NCBI RefSeq assembly: GCF_041260155.1
Contig: NC_091948.1
Coordinates: 3,848,501 to 3,912,500 of the forward strand
Length of the DNA: 64,000 bases
Direction: 5' to 3'
Source of the DNA: Ptychodera flava
Lineage: Eukaryota > Hemichordata > Enteropneusta > Ptychoderidae
Made by a program: the position numbers and the translations under genes
Notes under the pieces: model-generated
Database searches by the model: none
The model's input: only the letters and a program-made list of their open reading frames with translations
What the model was told of the DNA's origin: nothing
Shown here: one piece after another, positions 49,454 to 64,000 of the stretch
Layout: the number at the start of each line of letters is the position of its first letter
Position numbering within the stretch: the stretch's first letter is position 1

Positions 49454-50083
49454 TTATATAAATGCATTTTTAACCTTGTTGTGTCTCTTATGTGCTCTGG
49501 CATTCATTTTCTTGGCCCTGTTCATTTCCGTAATTTCCTCCGTGCTCATCTCGTAAGGGTCCTTGAACTTGGCAGCGCATGCAAAACTAAACAGCAAACA
49601 CAAGATGAGCATTCCGCCTGAGCTCATGGCGGCGATGGCGAAGTAGTCAAAATGGTCCAATTTAGTACACAGGGTTGCACAGCCGTTCTCGCCATTCACG
49701 GTTACCAAACTACCGTTTTCCATGTAATTTATCTTCAAGCAAACTAGAAACTGAGTCGGCCACGGGGATAGACCAGTCACTGCCTGCCATCTGGGCTCGT
49801 CCGCGGGTACAGACACTTCATCGTCGATCCTCTTAACCCCACGGTACCTTCCCACGTAGGAGATGTTGTAGTTGACAATTGATGACAAGTTAGCGATCCA
49901 GTTTGAAGTAGGCTCGTACCAGGAGATGTTTGCCGACGAAGTAGTGACGTCAGTGAAGTTGAAGTCGGAGAGCTCTTCTGACCCGCATCTGGATACCGTA
50001 GTCTGCGTTAAAACAGCCCTGAACGAGGTCACAAAGAACAAGACGACCAGTGATCTGTAGCGTTTCACCAATGGTTGATCCAT
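49454..50083 (-). CDS. Type I membrane protein with one fibronectin-III-like domain (unrecognised)
   Basis: A 209-residue single-exon protein. Residues 1-27 are a signal peptide (basic KRYR then LVVLFFVTSF). Residues 38-139 look like one FN3 domain: ANISWYEP is the tryptophan strand, VNYNISYVGRY the next strands, and WQAVTGLSPWPTQFLVCLKI the tyrosine-corner region. There are five N-glycosylation sequons (NFT, NIS, NLS, NIS, NGS) and cysteines at 33, 115, 135 and 139 suited to disulphides. A transmembrane helix (147-171) is followed by a short tail, KFKDPYEMSTEEITEMNRAK, then a lysine/histidine-rich end. The start is the ATG after GTG in CACGTGATGG. It is probably a cell-surface receptor or adhesion subunit of a lineage-restricted family. 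I do not recognise an orthologue. Confidence 0.8.
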   Translation of the reverse strand: MDQPLVKRYRSLVVLFFVTSFRAVLTQTTVSRCGSEELSDFNFTDVTTSSANISWYEPTSNWIANLSSIVNYNISYVGRYRGVKRIDDEVSVPADEPRWQAVTGLSPWPTQFLVCLKINYMENGSLVTVNGENGCATLCTKLDHFDYFAIAAMSSGGMLILCLLFSFACAAKFKDPYEMSTEEITEMNRAKKMNARAHKRHNKVKNAFI

Positions 50084-50600
50084 CACGTGCTACGTCTTCG
50101 GTGAAAGAGTTTCCAAGTATCGCAATTGATGTTGAATACTGTTATGGATTTCAATGCATCTGAAATGAGAAGGACATGCTGAAATGATTGAATTACTCAG
50201 TTCTCATACTCTTTTTTTTTCTCTTAGGTAGTCCAAATCTCGGAAACGAAAGCGTCAAACTTTTGATAACACTTTGCTTTAGGAAAACTTTAATAAAATT
50301 GGTTTTTAAACTTAAAAGTACTGCTTTTCTCCTGCAAGATATAGAGGAAGTAAATCAGGGCAAATGTGCAAAATCTTCGTTCAGAGAAACAAATTGCTTC
50401 TAATTTCCCGGTATTGTCGTGTCGCTCCGTGTTTACCCTACGAGGACACAATCGATATCGATTTCCTCGACGAAAACACAAACTGTAAAAAATTCGACAT
50501 CTCACTTGTAATTATACCTTGGAGGCATAAAATCCTAGCAAACTGTTAAAAAGTTAATCACAGTCACCTCAGTCATAACAACATTTTGTCCACATACAGA
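50084..50600. other. Upstream of the FN3 protein; no gene seen
   Basis: 5' flank of the minus-strand gene. CACGTG (E-box) lies at the start codon. No other supported feature. Confidence 0.4.
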
Positions 50601-51041
50601 AAAAACCCTTTCCATGTAATGAAACCGCAGACTTCGAAGGTCATTTTTAACAGTCATGTCCATAGAACGAGATCAGGACCCTATTCTATTTTTATTCAAG
50701 GTGGGCTCGGTTTTATCAGAATAGTTTTGTATATACAGCTAGTGTTGAATGGAACAAAGTTCCAAGAAATATACAGAGTATTACTTCAAATTCTCTGTTT
50801 AAAAGAAAGTTAAAGACGTACTTTTATGAAGCAATGATTCAACGTGAGCAAAATGATTTTGTTTTTTATTAAATGTTGTCGTGCCGATTTGCTTGATATT
50901 TTATTTTTCGTGGGACCACAGTGGAAATAAGTTTTTTAATTTTTCTGTGTTATCCCAGCACTTCTGTCTTTGTCTTTTTTCTTGTTTGTACTGTATGGTT
51001 ATTTTTTTAAGTGCTAAATAAATCAATCAATCAAAAAAAAA
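50601..51041 (+). mobile_element. LINE 3' end (5'-truncated)
   Basis: A degraded plus-strand frame reads FYQNSFVYTASVEWNKVPRN, then IQSITSNSLFKRKLKTYFYE. This is the usual C-terminal tail of non-LTR reverse transcriptases (W-N-x-L/V-P...SFKRKLKTY). It is followed by a 3' UTR ending AAATAAATCAATCAATC plus an A tail. Only the last part of the element is present, as expected from truncated target-primed insertion. The clade (CR1/L2-like) is a guess. Confidence 0.75.
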
Positions 51042-57687
<6,646 letters not shown>

Positions 57688-57696
57688 GGAATGGCG

Positions 57697-58264
57697 TAGA
57701 CTTGGTTCAAGTCTGTGAATTTCTAAAAATAAAATCATTTGCAGTAGTTTCTAATGTGTCTCTCCTTTTTTCATACAAACCTATTTGGAATTTGGCAGCC
57801 AAAGCCAGATTTTCCTAGCGATTGAATGCGTTACATTTGAGTCTGCGCAGTCATGAGTTAGGCCAAAGTAATTAAATTCTTTGTTTTGCGTTCACTCTAA
57901 ATTGGAAAAGGTACGCGTCTAAGCGGCTAAAAAACACACACAAGAAAATTAACACAATGTAATTTGATTGCAGCAAATAACAAATTGTAACAAAATTTTC
58001 GTTCAGAAAAGCTAAGCGGTCATGTCCTAAAATTTCCTATTCAAATACACTGTGTGTGTTTTTCATGGAAACCTTATAAACCTAGGCGGGTGGGGACGCA
58101 AAACAAAGAATTTAATTACTTTGGCCTTAGTTTCCGCCGGATTCCGGGAGAAACTCCCCTGTATAGCGTTCAACCCACTTACGCGTTTCACATGAAAACG
58201 GAACACAAATCATCGCGTTTACCCAATTCAAACATTTACAAATCACAGACTTGAACCAAGTCTA
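57697..58264. mobile_element. Mutator-like inverted-repeat element with perfect 9 bp duplication
   Basis: The element starts TAGACTTGGTTCAAGTCTG and ends with its reverse complement, CAGACTTGAACCAAGTCTA. GGAATGGCG lies immediately outside both ends (57688-57696 and 58265-58273), a perfect 9 bp target duplication typical of Mutator-like elements. Inner arms also pair: GGCCAAAGTAATTAAATTCT at about 57,862 against AGAATTTAATTACTTTGGCC at about 58,110. It is 568 bp and non-coding. Confidence 0.85.
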
Positions 58265-58273
58265 GGAATGGCG

Positions 58274-59686
58274 CTATACTTATCATCTCCCGACAACAAA
58301 CGTTAGGGGCGTACTGTAAAGTATGTGTGGAGTCATAGACCCTACAGGATACGGTCTATGGTAGAGTGCATATCTAATGCAAGAACACAGATTAGAGACC
58401 GACACACAATTCCCATCGCTTCTGAACAAATTTCGTCGCATGTGTCTTTTATAAGAACACTGTAAAAGCCAAAGGTTGCAACTTGTCATGCACATGCGTA
58501 CTTTCAAGTATAAGATTGCTATTAGAACACTTTTTACGTTAATTTCTAAAGATCTTACGTATTCTAAAAACGGCTGTCATTCGTTAAAAAGGGAGAAGGG
58601 AAGACATAATTTAGACCATAAATCATCATGATTCCATCTTAGTCTAATATACTAGTATCTTCCTTGTTATCAATAGACTTGTGAAGCGTCCCCTACCACC
58701 ATGAATCAACAGGTAGTTGTGTTGTGGCATGGTTAACCAACCCACACGTTCTCAGCGATATCGTCTGTACTGCAATTTATCCTTTTACGTGAAACCCAAG
58801 TCAAGCAGAAAGACAAAGGTACACTTCACAGTCGAAATCAAATTAACTCTACTTCATTTACACAGTGGCTTGGGACACGCCACTTGCAACTTCCGATGTG
58901 GTTCATACAGAAAAAAGACTATTTTTCTCCTTGTCTGTGCGTTACTGTCTGTGCTTCTTGTTTGGGATGGTCTAATTTTGTATCTTGATGAAAGAACACC
59001 ACGTCCTTCATAAGAAAACTGTTACGGAGAGATAGCCTCGTGTACAGTCCACACATGTTGAAATTGGAGCAAATAATGATCAGTCGTAAAGCGAGTCATT
59101 TACTCGACCACTTCTCAGCATGGCGGACGTTCTATCACCAGGTTGTGGGATACGAATGAAATTATAATCGTTTAAAATGAACATTGTATGAATTTTGATA
59201 TTAAAGATTTTTGTTTAGACGAGCAAATAATCAAAGCGGGAAATTAACGATGTTAATTTATACAAACAGTAAACCGTTGATCTTCCACCGTCCAATCGTC
59301 GCCATCGAAGATATGTATCATTTCAGGGGAAAACGTCAATAAATATGAACAATTAGATGGTGATTATTTTTCTGTTGTAATATAAAAAATGACAACTGTC
59401 CTGCCTTTTTTCTGTGTTCCACCTCGGACAAAATGAATTTTAGTTGTGTGGTATTCCACGTTTCGGCAGTGATTACGTGATAAAAGAAGTGATTGTGTGG
59501 ACACAACAGCTGTCGCCATTTCTCATTGACAGTATATACTTCGATACCTTTGTCACAACGATGCATTTATCATAACTAAATATAGTTTTCCCGCTTGTCT
59601 ATGGTAGTACAACCTATTTTAGATTTTATAGAACAGAACATGTATTCAAAAGGGTAAGACTCGTCCGTTATTCACACGTCAGGGCT

Positions 59687-59688
<2 letters not shown>
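58274..59688. other. No confirmed gene
   Basis: A plus-strand frame from ATG 58729 to 59013 ends with a hydrophobic anchor (KKTIFLLVCALLSVLLVWDG). A splice acceptor-like TTCATACAG precedes the hydrophobic part. No homologue is recognised and it may be chance. Confidence 0.3.
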
Positions 59689-59774
<86 letters not shown>

Positions 59775-59782
59775 ATATATAC

Positions 59783-59847
<65 letters not shown>

Positions 59848-59850
59848 CGC
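59689..59850. repeat. Composite (TA)n(GT)n(GC)n microsatellite
   Basis: About 98 bp of TA, then about 50 bp of GT, then about 13 bp of GC, contiguous. The GT and GC parts are classic Z-DNA formers and the TA part is cruciform-prone. Confidence 0.95.
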
Positions 59851-60637
59851 AAATAATGGAAGTGGCAAAACCTTCTATAATTTTCGAAAACATTAAATGA
59901 ATATTACGTACCAGCGAACTGCGCTGACACGTAATTGCAGGAATATTAGTACCCTAGTTCAAATCCTCTTTTATGATTAAAAAACGCTTGAATAAACCCG
60001 ATGCAACGTTGCGTAACACACCGGAAGCAGTTATTTCAATCGTGGTTTCAGTTCAGTAAACCTTTGTCATTCTCAGCCACTTCACTTACAATATTAATCA
60101 CAATGGATCGATAGTTCTTTGTTGTGATCTATCACTGTCTACGCTTTTCTCCCAAAGAAAGAAATCGTTATCATTAGTTTGTTTATTTTTATTCAGGATA
60201 AGAAGTAAATTATGTATGATGTTATTCAAAATGAGAAGTATAAGTCGTGTTATTATTCTGTATGAATCTAAGAGAGTCTTGGAATTGTCGATAGACATTT
60301 TCTCGTGATATACTTCCAGGTATATTCCAAGGGCGTGGTTCATGGTATGTTCCAGAAATGACATCATCGAGAAATACGTCATGGTGGTAGACCTCTGACA
60401 ACCAAAGACACCGGCAGTTAGTAGACAAAAATAGATATTTGTCACCCAAAACAACCTTTGGGGCAGGATGATCAGAAAAGACACAAAATTGTCCTTTGAA
60501 CGAACATCAGCAAAAAACATGAAAACGAGACAAAATCGATCATAGAAAAGTGACAGCTAGCAACGACTTTGGGAAGTTTGTGGCTTGTGACGAGCTTTGA
60601 AGGGATTGAAGAATACAGATTGCAACTCATCGTGGCC
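59851..60637. other. 3' flank of the UST-like gene
   Basis: No gene seen. Probably contains the 3' UTR of the minus-strand sulfotransferase. Confidence 0.4.
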
Positions 60638-62112
60638 TCATTCAATCTGCAGTTGTGTTTTAATGATTTCCATCCGTGTTCTGACAAAATTGTAAAATTC
60701 ATACTCCAGAGATAACCTCGCGCTCATTTCTGCTAAGGTGTCGACTGACGTCACGTCAGATTTGAAATCTGTGTCAACTTGGAAATCTTCGTATTTCTTC
60801 AACCCGGATATCATGGTCTTGTATACCTTGAGTGCGCCCTCAAAGAATTGGGGCAGCAATAGCTCAAATACACGCAGAGAATCCTCAAAATCTTCCAATA
60901 TACCGACAAATATGTATTTTTCTGTCACATGTCGTTTAGCTCTCTCCAAAGCCCAGCGACTTGGAGAACGGCATTCCGGTTCTTGTCCGCAGAAATATGG
61001 TATAATCTGAAAGGCACTTTCTTGGCTACACTTTGGATCGCCTTTCAGCAAGCAATCTTTGAGAGCTTCCTCGAGTCCCGCTTCGTTGCTATGGTAACCC
61101 TCCTCCGGATCGACTGCGCCTTTGAAACGTCCGATGTTTTGGAATTGTACCCAGACATGAAGCGCGGCAACGGTTCCCGGATGAGATTTATGTACCGTAG
61201 CTGCTCTACCCCGAATTTGGCAAAATCTATGTAGTACAAATGTCGGTTGAATATGTATGGCTGAGGCTGTTTACTAATGACCCTGGCGAGTGATCTTTGC
61301 CTTGATTCGGAGACGTTGTACGCTGTCCACACCCGGCTCCAAATACTATGGTAATCGTGTTCGTAAGACAAAATGCCGATTATCGCGAGCAGAGTCCGAC
61401 TGCCACACCCGTCCACTCTGTTATACACGATTTGACTTTCATTCCAATATCGGGCGATGTTCAGGGACAGTCTATAGTATGGCTGTACGACATCGGTGAT
61501 ACTGGGTTCAAGTTGAGGAACGGGAGATACGCGCGTACTTCCGTTAAGCTGATCAGCGATATCATCTAAAGAAAAGGTTGAGTTTTCAATCGCTGCTTCA
61601 TCCTCATCATCTTCTAAAGCAAGGTCCAATCTTGTCAGATTCTGCACCATTTCGACAAATTCGTCCTTGATATCCGTTTCAAAATCTTTCCCTGCTATGT
61701 TACCACCCTCTTCCTGCCAGAGTTTTGACTTGAACTGATTGTAGAGATCGTATATTTTATTCATTGTCGTGTGATGCACCACCCTGGATGACTTCAACAA
61801 CTGTTCATAAATCTTTTTCACTGTTGGGTTGTCCGCGATCCCTCCTTGCTTCAGTATCTCATGAACCTTTCCGGCGGTTGCGTCGCGGACATTCCCGCCG
61901 TATTTGAGCAGCGAATTGACGTTGTTGGCGGTTGCGTTCTTCACGGTCTGCCCGTATTTCCAAAGTTGCCCGACGTCCGTGAAGATGTACCCTTTCGCAT
62001 CAGACGAAGGAAACGATATCTTTTGCGTCACCGACATGTAAAACCCGAGATTGATGACAGCCGACAGCGACAACAGCGCCATCACACAGAGAATAGGTCC
62101 CCTTCGCACCAT
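60638..62112 (-). CDS. UST: Uronyl 2-sulfotransferase-like gene, frame interrupted
   Basis: A relative of the Golgi enzyme that transfers sulfate from PAPS to the 2-O of uronic acids in dermatan/chondroitin sulfate. The ATG at 62112 gives MVRRGPILCVMALLSLSAVI, a type II signal anchor. The stem (49-120) has four 18-19 residue repeats. The catalytic part has YNRVDGCGSRTLL (PAPS loop), NRHLYYIDFAKFG (catalytic His291), YINLIREPLPRFMSGY (3'-phosphate site), then in another frame IIPYFCGQEPECRSPSRWAL, ERAKRHVTEKYIFVGILEDF and LSLEYEFYNFVRTRM. These last blocks match UST more closely than HS2ST. The frame shifts by two bases near 61145-61146, just after GY322, and continues to a stop at 60638. The loop lysine of UST (GKCGSRT) is glycine here. 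It could be a decaying copy, an allele or a sequence error. An acceptor-like TCTTTCAG at 62217 and a short in-frame uORF (62188-62208) lie upstream. Confidence 0.88.
61753..61968 (-). repeat. Four 18-19 residue repeats in the UST-like stem
   Basis: Units QLWKYGQTVKNATANNV, SLLKYGGNVRDATAGKV, EILKQGGIADNPTVKKI and QLLKSSRVVHHTTMNKI, with one or two linking residues, share L-x-K at the start and a closing basic-V/I. They are probably amphipathic helices. Human UST has no such stem as far as I recall. Confidence 0.75.
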
Positions 62113-62216
62113 TATAGCGGACTGGTGAGGTTTTTCGATGAATCTTTCGGTTCGGCGAGTCTTCGTCAACTTCCGCAGGATCACTTACTAATTCACCGGA
62201 CGTCGCATGGTGGTAC

Positions 62217-63062
62217 CTGAAAGATGAAAATAACTGTGACCTTTGAGATCCTTGAGGGTATCGCAAACTGAAATGATGATCCGTGCACTCTGAAATTTGC
62301 AACCAGAGCAAAATAAACTTGATATAAATTAAACATTTTGGCTGGCTGATTAGGATGATAAATTTGTGGTCTCTTACATTGCCCAGTTTCTGTAACCTTT
62401 GATGTTCGTGATCATGGGCAATATATATCTGCTTTATCTTGGGTGAAAATTTGTGCTGCATTTGCAGTGAAACATTGTATTTTGTTCCGTCGTGTAGCAG
62501 TGACGATGCCGTGTAACATGTCTTATTAACATTTCTGATGGTAAAGCCAAATTCATAACTGCGAAAAATTATAATTTTAATACACATTATGTCAATGCAA
62601 TCATTTATTCACTTAATTTTCGGTCAATAAATCTAGCTCAATATTACGCGCCAGTTGAAATAACAAATAAGTGTCGTGTCCGCCACCTTTTACACGTCAC
62701 AATAGACACACTCGGTTTGGACCGCTAAGTCGACAACATGTGTGCACGTCCAGGCGATTGAAATTTGACAGAAACGCTGGTGCTCTTACAAAAACAGACA
62801 AATTATGAAAATGGATAAATAGAATGTGGATAAATAGAATGCGACTGAGTACCACACGAACACCTGACTAGCGGAAAAAATAAACCGATTCCAAGTAACA
62901 TCATATTTTTGTCATGTTAAAGTGTATTTTATTCTTAATGGCTCTAAGTTAAGTTGCGATGGTGCTATTTCGGATGTTCGAGATCAGGTCATGAATTAAA
63001 GGATAACGTTTTAGATAGAATCCTAGAACAAATACATTGCACTGTAGGCTAGTTAAACAGCG
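62217..63062. other. 5' flank of the UST-like gene
   Basis: Probably the 5' intron or promoter region of the UST-like gene. A minus-strand open stretch to 62587 overlaps its start in another frame and looks non-coding. Confidence 0.4.
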
Positions 63063-63292
63063 ACGGCGTGTTTCTCCACCCATTGGACCGGGAAGAGCAC
63101 AAATATGATTTTACCCACACAGCAAATGTAATATTCGATCCGAACGCAACTACGGAATCAGTGAATTTAATGATTTATCAGTTGGTTCAGAAATTTACAA
63201 TCCGCGAAACTATAATTATAACATACCTCTTTTCATTCGTTGGAACAGTATTCGGATGTCTAGTCTGGATGATGACCGTCAACACACCCTAG
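63063..63292 (+). CDS. Possible terminal exon with one transmembrane helix (doubtful)
   Basis: After an acceptor-like TTAAACAG the frame reads HKYDFTHTANVIFDPNATTE, with an N-glycosylation site, then RETIIITYLFSFVGTVFGCL as a membrane helix and a five-residue tail before TAG. There is no in-frame ATG near the start, so it would have to be a last exon. No partner exon or homologue is recognised. Confidence 0.2.
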
Positions 63293-64000
63293 CAGTGATA
63301 AAACTATTGAAGACGAACCCTGGCCGTTCCACACCTACCCGTTGGAGAAGCAGCAAATATGTGTACTGTTCCCGGCAACCGTAGTGGTGGGCGTTTGAAC
63401 TCACGGGCGAAAAGAAAGCATTCGTTTTGTAACATGTTGCCCATAACAGCTGTTGGTTATTCTGTGGAATGGTTGTGTGGCATTAAAATCCGATTTAATC
63501 CTTCGTTCAACGTCCGCTGGGCTCGAACACTGTGATAATATTTTAAAGCCAAATCAAGTCGGATGTCATTTTTGGTCAACCTTGAATTGACAATTGTATG
63601 ATGTTTGAATTCCTCGGAATGGTAAGGTCTGAAGTGAGAGTGAACATGCTGAAAACGGGTAGAGTGGGCATAATTTTGCGACAATTCAGGCATATCTAAG
63701 TATAATCACTGACGTCACAGTTTTGCTTCAGATATATCATTTACTCTCTCACCCTCCCCCCCCCCCCACACCTCCCGGAACTATGATCTGGTTTGGCACT
63801 TTTGTGACTGAGACTGAGGAACGGCTGTTAAAATCTTGCACATTTTCCTAACTTCTGCGCCTAACTTTCTGCCTTCTGAAAAAAGTATCACCTACACTAT
63901 ATGCATAACCTGCACCATTATACATAAACAGATTGAATCGATTTAATATTTCACTGGACAGGTCTAGATTATATATTATTGCCTGAATACATTTATGAGG
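63293..64000. other. No feature seen
   Basis: Non-coding, with a short poly-C run near 63,757. Confidence 0.4.

Noticed and set aside
59668-59893. Open frames with His-Thr and Tyr-Ile runs
   Set aside because: Translation of the TA/GT microsatellite.
62000-62587. A 195-codon minus-strand open frame overlapping the UST-like start
   Set aside because: Its last third is another frame of the sulfotransferase and the rest has no domain, low-complexity bias or splice support.

Overview
This is a window of animal nuclear DNA. It is AT-rich and repeat-laden, with spliced genes. Every recognisable gene is a bilaterian family with well-conserved residues: TRMT112, ABHD17, ASB7 and a uronyl 2-sulfotransferase. 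The introns, the tRNA-derived SINE, the Penelope-like reverse transcriptase remnant with hammerhead-like motifs and the many small inverted-repeat elements suggest a marine invertebrate, perhaps a deuterostome such as a hemichordate, echinoderm or lancelet. I cannot fix the species from the sequence alone.

Layout. 1-2240: retroelement debris (a reverse transcriptase fragment, then two hammerhead-like repeats 261 bp apart), followed by a degenerate tandem array of about 116-144 bp units. 3864-5485: TRMT112 (minus) and ABHD17 exon 1 (plus), head to head across a 603 bp shared promoter region. 5486-23383: the single 17.9 kb coding-region intron of ABHD17. It holds a SINE, a short hairpin repeat, a block of long TA tracts with a near-perfect palindrome carrying two inverted hammerhead-like motifs, and a 33 bp minisatellite. 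23384-23606: the last ABHD17 exon. 23607-34572: about 11 kb of intergenic sequence with an inverted-repeat element. 34573-37040: ASB7 (minus), three coding exons, assembling to 319 residues with ankyrin repeats and a C-terminal SOCS box. 37170-49141: a dense nest of DNA transposon relics: a TIR element near 37.2-37.7 kb, a 1.6 kb element with TAA duplications, a palindromic family with three copies, a hAT-like element with an 8 bp target duplication, and inverted arms carrying TTCGTA repeats. 49454-50083: an unrecognised single-exon type I membrane protein with one fibronectin-III-like domain. 50600-51041: the 3' end of a LINE. 57697-58264: an inverted-repeat element with a perfect 9 bp target duplication, as in Mutator-like elements. 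60638-62112: a uronyl 2-sulfotransferase-like gene (minus) with an interrupted frame, a glycine in place of the PAPS-loop lysine, and an unusual 18-19 residue repeat in its stem.

The genes do not form a pathway. TRMT112 is a methyltransferase cofactor, ABHD17 a protein depalmitoylase, ASB7 a substrate receptor of a CUL5 ubiquitin ligase, and the UST relative a Golgi glycosaminoglycan sulfotransferase. Only TRMT112 and ABHD17 are likely to share regulation, through their divergent promoter. The most unusual points are the palindromic hammerhead-like pair at 14.7-14.9 kb, the altered UST relative, the orphan FN3 receptor and the transposon nest.
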